From contig JAQFVV010000012.1 of the NCBI GenBank assembly GCA_028023455.1, positions 11,568,499 to 11,632,498 of the forward strand: 64,000 nt of DNA. Reading direction: 5' to 3'. The notes under the pieces are model-generated. The model was not told where the DNA came from. It worked only from the letters and a program-made list of their open reading frames with translations, and ran no database searches. The position numbers and the translations under genes are program-made. How positions within the stretch are numbered: position 1 is the stretch's first letter; every line of letters begins with the position of its first letter. The DNA is from Epiperipatus broadwayi. Lineage: Eukaryota; Onychophora; Udeonychophora; Euonychophora; Peripatidae. Positions 35,676 through 48,735 of the stretch are shown here, piece by piece.

Positions 35676-37230
35676 AAACAATAAATACTACTAAAACACC
35701 ATCATCATAAACCTTCAGGAAAAGTTAAGAAATTTGAGTTAAGATGATGACGAATTTATTTATATGGTTAAAGTCTATAAATATATATACACAAAAGAAA
35801 TATTTCTTTCATTGCTAGTTATCTTCTGGAAAACTCCACAGAGCCAATATTTGAATTTAGCTATATTTGCATAATTAACTGCGATGATGAAGGAATAGTA
35901 ACCTCAACAATTATTTTCTCTTGTGGTAAATGCATTTCTCAAAAACTGTCTAAATGAATAACAAAATATCTGAAAAATATTCATTATGGTAAAATGCACG
36001 AAGTAGCACGAAGAAAATGAAATGTAAAGACTTTATTGAAATGCAAAATTTTTAACTATTTGAAAATCCTAGCACTCAGATGGATTATCTTCTACCATAG
36101 TTAAATCATATAGTTAAAAACTTATTGTATAAACACATATCCATTGAATATTTAATTTAAACTAATTTTCTAAAGATATGCTACAATTAATGAATTTCAC
36201 ATCCCAGGAAATAACTAATTACCTACTTCACACCTTTAGAAATGAAGAAAATATTTTTTTGTGATTTAATTGAATAATTAAATCTTATTATTAATGGATT
36301 TTATTCAAAAGAGAAATTTTATTATCCTTTCCTTGTTCTACAAGGATTCATTCTGACTTCATCCACTCTGATTTACATCTAAAACACCTAAAGATTTTTG
36401 TTCATTTAAAAAAAACATTCTAAAAGGTTTCACTGGAATAAAATGTTGGAACTCTTAAAACATTAATTGAATTTTATATTACAAATGATATTTGTTTTAT
36501 TTGTTATTATATTAATTGTGCTGTTAAATAAAAGTTCTCACAAGAATAAAACATGAGTAAAAATGATTATACAGATAGTATAATTTAAATTATATTATTA
36601 TAATTTCAGTATTGATGATTGGTATATGTTTACATTGTTTTGAAGAGATGTTGTTAATTAATGTTAATTATTATTATCATAATTAAAATATATTTTATAT
36701 CTGACATATGTTTTTTGATCTCTAAATATCACTATATGCCATTGTAATTAAAGGCATATAATTAAAGACTACAAGTAAAGGCTCTGTATCAACAAATAAT
36801 GTATTTTATTTATAAATGTTAGCTTAATTAAACATTTTATATAATGCCACATATACCTCTAGAAATTAAGCAAGATAATGGCACATCTTTAGATGACTAC
36901 ACAATGGCAGTGTAAATGTTACATATTTTAAAAAATAACCAAAGTTTTTGCAGAAAAATACCTAGATAAGAAATTGATTTAACAAATGTACATAAGTATC
37001 AGATAAAACATTGTTTCACTTTATTTTTTAAGAATTATTGGTATGTATGTTTTCTTTATTACTTCCTTAACAACTTTCCTCAATGCCCTGTTTTGTTTTA
37101 CAACACATGGAGGTACACATTTACAGTTATTAATATAAAAGAATCAGGATCAAACTCTCATAATTAACATTATTAGAACCTATTTATCTCTGGAGTGCTG
37201 TGAACTCAATTTATTATTATTATTATTATT
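35676..37230. other. No recognised content
   Basis: AT-rich spacer ending in a (TTA)n run at about 37211-37230, which hosts the LTR-like element. No gene seen. Confidence 0.4.
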
Positions 37231-39384
37231 TGTAATGGGCACATACGACATTAAATTATTTTTTTTATTATTAAACATGAAAAAAATAAAAGTTCGCAAA
37301 TAAAACTTTTTTTTTAAGAATTAAAAATTGAAAATTAAAATTCTATACTAAACTCATATATATTTAAAATCGCACAGATGAGAAATTAAAAAAAAAGAAA
37401 TATTAAAAAAAAGAAAAAGTATTTTAAAACTAAATTGTCAGTAAAGATTTAAAGATAAAAATATATCTAAGTTTGTACAGAACAAATTAATTAATGTTAT
37501 TGAAAAAATGGAAATGATTAATTTAATTAGTCCAAGTGAACTAGCCCTTGGGCATTTAAATGTATAAGCAATGCTCAGATAGGAAAACAATAGAAACTAA
37601 TGGCCAATGAAAGAAATCCATCGGGAAATCGGACCTCAATGGAAGGATCATCATCATCGATGATGTAATGTCCATTGGATCCTAAAGTTACATATAAAAG
37701 AAGAGGTTTGGAAATAAAGTGAGTAAAGAAAATTTAAGAGAGGACTGAGATGTGTTAAGTCGGAGAGTTGGTGATGAAGGGATTGAAAGACGCACTTTCA
37801 ATTCCTTCAGTTGTTATAACAAAAAAAAAAGGAAAATGAAACATCGCTTTTCCTATATTGAGGACCACAGGATCATCATGGATTTCACATGGCAAGCAAT
37901 GGATAACTAATGAACATTTCTAAAACCGTAAGCATGTTATGAACTTAAATGAATATTAATTTGAAAACACTAAGAACTTTAAAATATAAACTTTCTCAGT
38001 ATTTAATTTATAGAAATAGAATCCTATCTGACCAACTTTATTTATTAATAAGTAATTTTAATTGGATGTATTTCTTTTGTAAAATCATTTCCATTTATTT
38101 ATTTATTTTTTTGTTCTTTTAAGTTTTTATTATGATTTCTGTTTTTCGTTAAATTAAATTATATAAATGTTAAACTTAAGTCGGGCATGAATGGCTATAT
38201 AGATTTGTAAAGTTTTATTAGGGGAGGGTAAGCTTAGGTTATTCGTTTTGTAGTTGAATTAGGTCAATGGATTGGATATATTGGTGTAATTAGTAGATGT
38301 AGTACAAGATTAGCTATGGGCAGAATCACTTTATATGCCACACCCTCTCATTTTGCCTATGGAGGGAATTATAAGATGGAGACTGCAGTTCCTTCCTATG
38401 GAGTTTTTTTATTGCTCTTATCATCAGATAGATTTGGTATTTTTATCTGATGAGAGGTAATTTTTTCTCTTAACCTATTGGTGCTGTCGTATTCGTATTA
38501 CATTGAACACATCGATATATCAGTTGGATTGATGTTGGTTTAACTGTGAACTTTTGGCCTAAGGTTAAATAAGGGATAAAATATTTTCTTTTCAAATGCA
38601 ATCTATGTAGTCTATTCATACTCGACACTCTAAATAAAAATGCATTAAATTTAAGTTGGGTATAGACACTTGCATGGATTCGTTATCGGTTAATTGTGTT
38701 TTTGGTTTTCATATTTGATCAAAATATATAGATATTCGGTAAATACTGATACCTTATGGTATCTAAGATGTATTTATTTCGGATGTCTTTTAAGTTATTG
38801 GTGTAAATGCAGCATCTTATGATGAATGCCATTGGGTTTCTTATGAATTTCCCTCTGCAATTCCATCAATGACTTTATATTTTGATTGTTTATGTTTATT
38901 ATTGAAATGTTTTTGACCCGTAATCTGTGTAACTGATCTATACTCAACATTATAAAACAAACTTTCATAAATCCATCTGTGCGAACTTATAAAAATTAAA
39001 ATGTAAACTTATAATATTATAAAAATTAAAATGTAAATTTAAATTCTAAAATCAAGTTAAAATCCAAAGTAAAAGTTATTCTAAAATAATGCTAAATTTT
39101 ATATATATGTGCGTAAATAAATGTTTGTGTGTTAATTTCTGGCAGTGGCTTATTTTATTCCTTTTTTTAATATTGAAATGTATCTTAGATAAGAATTTAT
39201 TATAAAATATAAATCTCTGCTATTCCACTGAGCTAATGACAATGGGCTAACGACCGGAATCAACCAATAAAAAAAATTTTTTTTGACTTACGTATCTGCC
39301 TACTATATAAATTTTCTAGGTTCAAATGCCTAGTGGTGCCCTGTAGTGCAGATTACGTTAAGTCTCTTATTCTGGATCGTTATA
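37231..39384 (+). mobile_element. Solo-LTR-like element copy 1
   Basis: 2.15-kb element found again, inverted, at 52198-54382. It starts TGTAATGGGCAC and ends GGATCGTTATA; the better copy shows TGTAACG...CGTTACA, the short TG...CA inverted ends of many Ty3/Gypsy-type LTRs. ATTATT flanks both sides (37225-37230 and 39385-39390), a possible 6-bp duplication in low-complexity DNA. A TATA box TATAAAAG at 37693-37700 fits an LTR promoter. There is no ORF, primer-binding site or internal region, so a solo LTR is the best reading; a TIR DNA element is the alternative. Confidence 0.6.
37693..37700 (+). promoter_or_regulatory. TATA box of LTR-like copy 1
   Basis: TATAAAAG about 460 bp into the element. 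Copy 2 retains TATAAAAG at the equivalent place, 53914-53921 on the minus strand, within otherwise diverged sequence. Conservation in both copies supports a real core promoter of the ancestral LTR, with the U3/R boundary shortly downstream. Confidence 0.5.
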
Positions 39385-41657
39385 ATTATTATAATTAATT
39401 ATATTTTATTTCATATTTTTTGTTCATAAATTAATTTTATACTTATTAAATTATCTGGCTTTAGAATTTAATTATTTTGACATTCATTATCTAATAAATA
39501 AATATGGTAACATGATATTTTTATTATGCATCTATTTAAAAGTACGCTATTTTTGGAAGTAATGTTCTTTAAATTTATTTCATATTAGCACACACATAAT
39601 TTAAATAATAATGTTTAGTTACTATAAGATATAGTTTAGATACAATAAAATACTCCTTGTTATTTAGCTGTATCAATAATAAAAATTTATAGTTGGAAAA
39701 TAAAATTTTAAATCTTATTTATTATACTTAAATATTTTAAAACCTTTTAACTGCTCTTTAACTGTACAATTTATTATTGGCTAAGTGAATTAAAATTCTA
39801 AAGTTTTGATTGGTCAATTAACAAACTCAGCCATAAAAATATATCCATCTTTTAATATTATATTCATTTTAGTTTCATTTATAAAAAGTATGTTAATAAT
39901 TTTTCAGGTTATGAAAGTTAATGAGTTTTTCAAAAATAAATTCTTATATATAATTATAAAAATATTCGATAGTGGAAAAAAATAAAAAAACATCATAGCA
40001 AATTAGAAGTGATACAAATGTCATTGATTTCCCTCCTCAATTTATGTTATTATAAAAGTTAAGAATTTTTTAGTAAAATCTTAACATTTTTCTAAAAGTA
40101 ATTATATTTTCAGCATGTTTTACCAAAATACATAATAATATGTAAATAAATGCCAGAAAAATATTCTAAAACATTAATTTTTCTTTGAAAATCAAATAAA
40201 CAGTCTTTGGGCAATATAAACTTTTGACAGGATGTCAAAATTGTTGCTATTCACTGGTTTCTTTTTAATTTACGTTCATGTAAAGTATACAATTTTTTAA
40301 TAAAGTATTACTATTTTTGTAAAATAACTATATTTTCAGCATATTTTATGAAAATAATTTATAATATATATGAAAAATAAAAAAAACACTCTAAAACATA
40401 TTTTCATTTTTAGCAGTGAAAATTATTTATTGGCGATCTTTTTTGACCAAATAATCATTAGCCAATCATCATTTAGAATGGACTACCCCCTCCTTTTGTT
40501 AGACTTTTTACATCACATTTATTGATTTTTTACTTGTAAAATAATTCGAGAGAGGGTAGCATCTTATGGGACTTTTTATAAGCTTTAAAATAAGTATAAA
40601 ACAATACCATAGCTCAAAAAGTGGCCAATTTTGAGCAACCTAAAGCCATTGATGTAGATTTACAGATAGAGCTGAGCAATTAAACCATGAGATAACTTTA
40701 GATTTGGTATATTAGAATGAATATGCTAGCTAAAACATATCAATATCATTAGATTAATTTACTCTTATTTACAAATACACAATTGTAGTGTGATTTCATA
40801 ACCCTGAGATATTATTATTATTAATCAATACATATTTTCAAGTATTTTCTTAGATTATTGTGTTTACATTAAGGAGCCTTATTATTGTGATGATTTGCCT
40901 GTTAAAGCTTAAGCTAATATTTTTGACAATGGCAAATTGGTTAAGCTAGATTATTGTAGTTAAACAAACATTTTGTTAGTTATTATATGTATTATATATT
41001 CAAAGATATAGTGTACTCAGAAAACGTCACACAATTTGTGATGATGAACATTGGAAATTTGATTAATTTTTATTTGGTATTTCTTAAATACTATAATAAT
41101 GTGAAAAGATTATTTTAAACTCTTGAAGTCAAAAATGAAATAAAAAAAAACATGAAATCTCCTGCTCATATTTGGAGAGGTGATTTTATGTGAGTTAATT
41201 AAATAAATATGAATATACACAATTTACATCATGTTAATCATATAATAAAACTTATAAATTCATTAAAAATATACTGAATTAATATTTTAACATATTCTAT
41301 TAAATAATTATATTAAAATAAATTAAAGCAATAATATCTATATTCAATTAGAAATTATAAAATATAATTTTATAAAATTTCAGTTTATCAAATTAATGTC
41401 TGCAATTAATGGACAATTTCAAAAGATTTAAAAATAATATTGTACTACAATGATTACAATTAACCATATTTTTTTTTTTAATACTGTAAAAAGGGTACGA
41501 ATATTGTAAATCGACCATTTAAAAGATTAAAGCATCTTCATTATGTGTATAAAATTATGAGGATATTTCTGAATGTTATTCTATTTATTCATGTACCATT
41601 TAGTTTGTTTGAAATTATATATATATAATAAAATATTATGTGTATGTATATATATAT
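39385..41657. other. No recognised gene
   Basis: AT-rich unique-looking stretch. ATTGGTCA (39820) and CCAATCA (40451) CCAAT-like motifs occur, but without convincing promoter context. Nothing else seen. Confidence 0.4.
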
Positions 41658-41940
41658 ATGGAATTAAATATTTCCATAGACTGTTATTATAATAAAGACT
41701 AGAAATGAGGAGATAATACCAAGTAAATAGAAATGACCTTTAACCTTTGATGTTCCTAAGAAATTATCAATTACTACTAATTAACTCAAACAGAACAGCT
41801 ATTATACGATTAAAGAAAAAAACTGGTTTGTCCTGAGGAATTGTTAATTAGTAGTAATTGATAATTTCTTGATAATGTCAAAGATTAAAGAGCATTTCTA
41901 TTTACATGGATATTATCTTCTCATTTCTATTCTTTATATA
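41658..41940. repeat. Rep-D fold-back, ~93-bp arms
   Basis: Left arm about 41691-41785 and right arm 41843-41935 are inverted repeats (inner ends TCAATTACTACTAATTAAC / GTTAATTAGTAGTAATTGA) around a 57-nt loop. The outer block matches Rep-D pieces at 11.8 and 12.1 kb. No ORF. Confidence 0.8.
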
Positions 41941-42064
41941 TATAAATTATAAATATAAAAATAATTGGACATGCATTACAAAGTAAAGGTGTTAGTAAAT
42001 ATTTGATAAAATTTGTTATTGATTCTTTAACATTTTTTGATGCTAACGTTGCTTCTTTTAAAAT

Positions 42065-42420
42065 GGTATTCACAGTGATTCTTTGAATGACACTCAATGT
42101 TCACAATGATTCTTGGAATGACGATCATCGCTGGGAAGATAGGAGTCCTCTTACATCCACAATGACTCTTGGAATAACGATTGGTGTGCACAATTGAAAG
42201 AAAACATGTGGCATTAGAGCTGTGACATTCACAATGACTCTTGGAATGACACTTGATGCTCGACATTCACAATAAGTCTTGGAATGATGATCAATGCTGG
42301 GGAGATAGGAGACCTCATATCCACAATAATTTTTGGAATGATGATCAGTGCACACAATTTAAAGAAAACATGTGTCAAAATAACACACGATAATGGAATG
42401 ACCAATGGTGCTCACAAGTG
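42065..42420 (+). repeat. Minisatellite with ~165-bp higher-order period
   Basis: The 21-bp motif TTCACAATGACTCTTGGAAT and variants start at 42069, 42100, 42156, 42228, 42266 and 42320. The first three and last three form two higher-order units 159-166 bp apart, also sharing CTGGGGAGATAGGAG and AAAGAAAACATGTG. Overlapping frames on the minus strand read as Cys/His-rich repeats (CHSKSHCECH and variants), but only because the DNA is repetitive; there is no start context or domain. Confidence 0.8.
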
Positions 42421-42717
42421 TATAATCCAAGAGAGAGGTGTCAGAACATGTCTTTATTTATCAGTGTGATCTTTTGGGTTAATGTCACATCATATTGTTC
42501 TGTGCTTTCTGAGAGTTTGTTCTGTGCTTTCTGAGAGATTTTTATTCAGATTTCTGTGCATTTTTGCTTTTTATTGAGATTTCTGTGAGATTTTTAAAAT
42601 GATGACTATATGGAAATTACCTACTACTGAAATTGAAGCAGTCAAGTATTTTCAAGAACAAGGCATACTGTCGTCAGTGAAAGTCTGTCGAAATGGACAT
42701 AATATGGCCTTGTATGT
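42421..42717. other. Short spacer with 18-bp tandem repeat
   Basis: TTCTGTGCTTTCTGAGAG is repeated in tandem at about 42498-42538. Nothing else recognised. Confidence 0.4.
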
Positions 42718-42733
42718 TCACACTAAAACATTA

Positions 42734-42985
42734 ATGCTCTAGCCACTTAGTCCCATTAATATACCGGCCAATTATAAACTTAATTTCTAATAAATCCTAA
42801 ACTAAATAAAATGTAAAGCATGGACTTTAAAGGATATCCTCTTTGTGCCAGTCCAAGATCATCATCAACTGGATGTCAATAAATACTAAATATAAATCCT
42901 TTTATATAACATACTTTTATGCAGGAATCTAACCCAGGAGGCAAGAACTCTATAATTGTTACTATGATCAAGAGATATAATACAA
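42734..42985 (-). mobile_element. Possible tRNA-derived SINE within the duplication
   Basis: On the minus strand an A-box-like TGATCATAGTAAC (about 42960) precedes a B-box-like GGTTAGATTCC (about 42923), with spacing close to a tRNA. It runs on to a 3' end that in copy 2 (55947-56185) finishes in a TGATGATGATC tail. It is probably a SINE mobilised by an RTE-type LINE, as the LINE 3' ends here also finish in TGATGATG. Confidence 0.45.
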
Positions 42986-43919
42986 CATATAATAATATAT
43001 AATATTTTAGGATTAAATAAATTCACTGGAATAACTTTAATAATAAAATATCATTTACTAATACCAATAAAATGAAATTAATTTCTGTAGAATATGGCTA
43101 TACATATAAATTAATCCTTCTGATTTTGATTAATACAAAAAGAAATCCAGTATTACCTTGTAATTTACAAATATATTTCAATAGGCTTATATAAAACATA
43201 CTTATATATAAGAGCACAGATGTGTGGTATAATAATTTCTAAATACATTTTAATTGTCATATAATAATAAAAATTACGATTAATTTTAACATATATGTGT
43301 CTATCTGATATTCATCTATATAAGCACACAGTGGTGCCATAACCTATGAGAATTGTCATATAATAAAAAAATTAACACATTTTAATGATACATAAATAAT
43401 GATTTCTTGTATACATACATGTGGGTACCCAGGGAAATCCTATGATATTTTAATTTGTCAAAATAATAAACTTATTAGAAATATATTTCTTTATATAAAT
43501 GAACATGTATAATAAGTGTATATATAAAAATATTAATAGTATGAATCAAAGTTATTAATTCATTATTACTAATGCTAAAAAATTTTTTTTTCTTTTTAAA
43601 AAAGTGATATTATTCCATTGACAGTTTCCTTTTTCTTTTTTAACAGGTTACTCTTGATTAATAAAAATAATAAAGTGTTTCAACAATTGATTATTATATT
43701 ACTCTTGATTAATTATAAACATCTTTGAACATACTCCAGCAAGTTCTTTAATTCCCTAATCTAGGAAGATTTCTGGAGTTTTTATTTTTTAATAAAATAT
43801 TTAATAAAATATACTGGAAATACATCTTACTTTTTATTGAAGAAGTTATTTACTTAAAAAAATTGTAATTTAAAATACTACTATCATTTTCACTAAAGAA
43901 ATTATTTAAAATAACTCAC

Positions 43920-44102
43920 CAGTTATATTTAAATATACATCACACAGTACCTTTATCTGTAATTCTCTGTATATAGACAAAGCAGTATAAGTATTAACCA
44001 ATTCTTCAGCAAACTGATGGACTGTCTGTAAGTTATTCTCTTCTAAAACCATAGATTGGCTTATTGTCATCTTTGGAAAAGGTATACCTGGTAACTGTTG
44101 GA
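43920..44102 (-). pseudogene. Exon-like open segment in duplication copy 1
   Basis: 183 bp open on the minus strand. It is bounded by a possible acceptor (CTGCAG at 44103-44108) and a consensus donor GTGAGT (complement of 43914-43919). Translation contains GIPFPKMTISQSMVLEENNL then QTVHQFAEELVNTYTALSIY and RELQIKVLCDV. Copy 2 (about 57111-57262) keeps the frame with mostly conservative changes (MTISQSM, LEE, VHQ.AEE, N.YT.LSI), but a deletion truncates it. I do not recognise the protein. It could be a real exon of an unseen gene or a captured exon in a transposon. Confidence 0.35.
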
Positions 44103-44732
44103 CTGCAGTGAACTCCCTTTAGTCTCTGCCATCTAATACACCCATATATTGGCTATAAACCACATATAAGCTGGACCTTAAGCTTCCATGTGAATTCAAA
44201 CTATCATTGTTGAACTAGTAGCAGCAGCAGAATTCACTATCTTGCCTCCAGTTGTATCTTCATGTAGTCATCTTGTTGTCATAATCTATAAAATTAAAAA
44301 CCTCTCCTCTAATCTTTTTTCCAACCTTTTTATAGTCAGGGAGAGGAAAAATAGAGTAATTAAAAATAAGTTTTTTTTTACTTGATTGCAAAAAGTTAAT
44401 GACTCTTTTTAATTTACTTTAATCCTACAAAAAACAACTTTGTAGAGTTTTTATCAAAATATGTTATACAAGCTATAATTAAAAAAATTTCTAATCAAAA
44501 TAGTGATATATTGTGAATACCAGTATATCTATTGTAACATAAAATATGCTTCTTTTAATTTCAAAATTAGAATTAATAAAATATTAATTATACCTTTAAA
44601 TATTTAATTTATAATAAAAAAAATTAAATTAAAAATTATTTAATCCTTAACTGTTATTCTAGTGTATTGTAGAAAATATCTACAAAATTGTTTTGCCTGT
44701 ATTTATTTCTACTTTTGCTTTCAACTTTATAT

Positions 44733-44857
44733 ATATATATTGTGCCCTTTTCTATAGGTCAGTATATAGTTCAAAGCATGTATATATTTGCCTGTATAAA
44801 ATTAAAGATTATAAATATATATTGTGCCTTTTTCTATAGGTCAGTAATAGTTCATAA
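44733..44857 (+). repeat. Tandem pair of a 40-bp acceptor-like segment
   Basis: ATATATTGTGCC...TTTTCTATAGGTCAGTA occurs at about 44733 and again 82 bp later, at about 44815. Each resembles a pyrimidine-rich splice acceptor, but no exon follows. It is a simple local duplication. Confidence 0.6.
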
Positions 44858-45768
44858 CAGTCAATTACTAAAAATTTTAAATTTTAGAATATGTTCTTTT
44901 AATACATTAATTATAGTTTGTCGATTATATTTTTAAAGTACAATTTGAAGCTAAAGAAAATACGTAGTATATAAAATTATAACGAATCATTAAAAAATAG
45001 TTATGTAAAGCTTTAAATATTGTTGCATATGATTGTAAAAGCTGGCCATATTAAATAACTCAGCTATAAATATTAAAAGTATATTTAAAAAATTCGATTT
45101 TAATAGTTTAAAACTTATAGTTAATAAATGCTATGTTTAAATTTATAATCATATTTAATAGTCAAAATTAATATCATACATTTTAAAAATAAACTTTATA
45201 ATGGTGAGAATTGTATTTAATTCTATATTTTCTAAATTGTTCTTCCAAATTTTATAATTATTTTATATAATATAATAAGTGTATCAATTTTATTAGTCTA
45301 GGCAGAGAAATAGATTGAAAATCGTCTGTCAAAGTTATTAATCATGTGACTTGTATACTAATACTTTCACACACATGCTTGTTTGTATTTAAAGTAACGA
45401 AGTTTAAAATATTTTAAAAGTTATATTATAGAATTGGATAGAATTATTGCCTATCATAAAAGCAAATAATAATAAATATTAAGTTAACTATCGTATGTAA
45501 TGTTTTAAATAATGTAATAAAGATGAATACAGTTAATAAAAAAATTAAATATTTTGTTTAAATAAAAATAGATAAATGGAATAAGTTATTAAAATTGTTT
45601 TAAAAGTTATTTTAAATGTTTAAATAGTTTTAATAAAATAATAATTTATTTAAAAGTAATATTTTAAATAATGTTTTAGGTTCATTACGTCATAGTTTTT
45701 TATTTTCAAATATAATTCTGCTATAAACTGAAAATATGTAAATTTGTTCTCAAGTTAAAGTAAGAATC

Positions 45769-45806
45769 AACCAATCAAATGAGGTATTCTTACAGACTAT
45801 AAATAT
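45769..45806 (+). promoter_or_regulatory. Possible CCAAT/TATA core promoter
   Basis: AACCAATCA at 45769-45777 is followed 20 bp later by TATAAATAT at 45798-45806. A transcription start would be expected near 45830, next to the unusual CACGGGGA. The sequence 50 bp further on contains AGAAAGGTAAAT, a possible 5' splice site. TATA-like words are frequent in AT-rich DNA, so only the combination is suggestive. Confidence 0.3.
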
Positions 45807-48686
45807 GAATTGCACGGGGATATAAGTGGAGATGAATAATGTATTGAAACCAGAGAAAGGTAAATTATAGCTATCAAAGAGATAGTATTTTTAAATTTTT
45901 ATTTTAGTCAATTTTTTAGTACTTTCTTATAACTTTATCTGCAAAAAACTAATTGATAATTTTAAAGTGTTTTGCAAAAGAAAGTTTAAAAAATAATATA
46001 TTTGGGAACTTCGTGAAAATGATTTTCTAATTTTTAAAAGTTACTTGCCAGGATTATTTTATCTGAAATTTAACCTAAAATACGCAATAAAAATGGATAT
46101 ACTACAAAATAAAATATGTTTAAATTATAATACAGCTTTATTTATGCTTAACCGGAGGACTGTTCTAACTCATAAAAGAACAATACGGACATTATGCTGG
46201 AAGCTTAAACAGAAAACTATTTGCCATCTAAAAAAAAAATTTGTGACGCATTATTTATAAGCTTATCCAGGAGTTTTTTTTTTTTAAAAAAAGAATAAGA
46301 TATTTATATCGTATGAGTTATCATAAAATATAATGAAAGAAATAGAATGTTTAGTCCTTTTTGAAGGAAAACATTTTTTTTAAATATATATTTTACAAGA
46401 ATTAAAAAGAACTTATTAAGAAATAAAACCTATGTAAAAAAAAATGAACATATAGTAGATAAATAAAGGATGGATCCATGAAAATACAAATATTGTGTAA
46501 AAGTTTACCGGATAACTTAAGTTAAATTGAACAGAGTGATGCATCAGAGAATATTGAATAAACTTCGTGGGAATAATTCTTTAATATTACAGTTTAATAA
46601 TTTTCATTCTGAACAGTAAAGACCCAGGATTATTTTCTATAAATTTTACTAAATGGATTAATAATTATTTTTATTTTTAAACTTTAACGCGCTTGGAGGA
46701 GAACATTTTAAAACTCTAGAGAAAATAATAAACATTTTTGGATTTTATCATGAACTATGGTCAAGTGAAGACGTAATTATAGTTTTAAATTTTTATTTTA
46801 CTAACTTAGTTAAATGTAAATTTTTCTATTTATAAGATTAGGAAAACATAAAACATTAATTTGTTAATAACATAAAATTTATAATATAATCTAATAATTT
46901 AGATAAGAATATTTTTAAATAAAACGTATGGATGTGTCTTTTCGTTTATGTATGCAATGTTTTTCTATATCCAGTGGATGGAAGAAGCCTACTAAAAATG
47001 ATGACCAGATAAAAAGGGTTATTTGGTAATAATAATAACTATTAATAATTTATAATGTATATTTTTGTTTTCTTTAGATCATCTATGAATCTAAGAATGA
47101 AGTGTAAAAGTTTTAATTATATGTAATGCATTTTCATACAACATTTAAAAAAAAAACATTATGAGATAGGATTGATTTGAAAATATGCATACGACGATTA
47201 TTTTTTTTATATATTAGTGATATAATCCAACATAATAACAAATAATTATGTGATTCTTTTAGAACTTTCATGTTATTGGATATTCAAATATTGTCTAAGT
47301 AGAATGTATATGATTAAACATATAGAATAATGAAGTAAGCAAACTTTTCTTGTGGAACAGTGAAATTGTTTTAAACTATCAATGAATTTTATTTATTGTT
47401 TTGTAAATGCAGATAGTTATTTATCGATGTAAGATGTAGAAAAATCTTGAGAAATAATGTTGAGATAGTGGCTTGGAAGTACTATAGTTAGCAGGAAACC
47501 AAGATGATGTATTTTTTAAAAAAAATAGGATATGATAAGGAATAGAAATAATATTTAGTCTTTATGTGGTTATCAGCATAGTTAACAAAGCCCTATGACT
47601 GATACACATTTTATTTGGACAGTGTTTTATATGTCTTTAAATATTTGATGTTTTAATAAAGCTGAAGAAATAGCTTTAACATCTTTTATGTACTAGAGGA
47701 TATTAGACAGGTAAAGGTCATACCTCTTTGCACTGTGCCATGATTTTTTGGGATATATTAAGAGTGATACTCTAGCTTTCTTCCTTAAATCCTATACATC
47801 TGTTTCGCTATCTTTATTTTATGTAACTGCATCGTTCAATAAGATATTTTGAAAAGAAATGATAAATAATTTAGAACTTAGGTTATGCTATCGTTTTGTA
47901 TAAGATTGATTTATTTGCTTATAAGGAATAGTTTTTTATAACTTAAAATTGAAGGTCAAATGAATCCTAAGGAAAGGAAAGAATCATAGAATATATTTTG
48001 AATTTATTTTCGGAAATGAAATATAAATTTTTAAAACAGAGTATCTAAACAAGATATTTTCTTTAAAATGTTAATTATTTTTGAATGCTTTATTATTATT
48101 TTTTTTTAAGAGAAAAATAAGTATTGCATATTTTTAAAATACAATAGTACAATGTAAATTATATAAACAATATGCATAGTATATTTTTTGTTTATTGAAT
48201 AACAGGAATATATTGATTATTACACTTACATCATACTAAAGTAAGGCTAAATAAGAATATATTACGATTAGTAAACATCGTGTGATAAAACACTAAAATC
48301 TAATACTGAATTTTGGATGAATATTTTATGTAACATCTTTGACTTTGCAAGATGAAAATTTTTTTAATATTTTGAGAAATCCATACTCATTATAAAGTTA
48401 ATTTTTTTTTTTGGTAGAACGTTTTCCTATGAATTTTTTTTAAAAAATAAGATAGTTTAATAATATTAAGGATGAAATATTTTGCTAATAAGTAAATATA
48501 TTTATAATAAGTTAACCATAATGAGAAACCAAATGGTAACATTTTATTTTGTCTTAAGTTTAAATAAAGATATAAGTAAACTATAAATTATTTTTTATAT
48601 AACTTAGTAGATAAAAATGTAAGATTAAAATAAGGATATCCATTGTAAATAGTGTACATAAATTGTTTATTTAATTTGTTGTTGTT

Positions 48687-48735
48687 AATAAACTTTGTTA
48701 AAATTTGTTTTTTCAAAATTTTTGTGTCTTGATTG
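48687..48735 (+). terminator. Possible poly(A) site
   Basis: AATAAA at 48687-48692 is followed about 30 bp later by a T/GT-rich stretch, TTTTTGTGTCTTGATTG. This is the arrangement of an animal cleavage/polyadenylation site. AATAAA is common by chance here; the downstream GT-rich element makes this one better than most. Confidence 0.3.

Larger units (their letters stand above)
42718..44735. repeat. 2-kb direct duplication, copy 1
   Basis: Aligned from end to end with 55938-57900 in the same orientation, about 13.2 kb apart. The copies are considerably diverged, with indels. The low-coordinate end (about 42734-42985, minus) looks like a tRNA-derived SINE: its B-box-like GGGTTAGATTCCTGC is at about 42921-42935, and copy 2 ends in a TGATGATGATC tail. 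The high-coordinate part contains exon-like sequence on the minus strand. Confidence 0.85.

Noticed and set aside
38430-38480. CTGATGAG followed by a possible GAGAG/CTCTT stem in the LTR-like element, as a third hammerhead
   Set aside because: No GAAA box follows the stem in either LTR copy, so the core is absent.
42027-42355. Cys/His-rich minus-strand frames resembling a zinc-finger or metal-binding protein
   Set aside because: Two overlapping frames give similar composition because the DNA is a minisatellite; there is no start context and no regular finger spacing.
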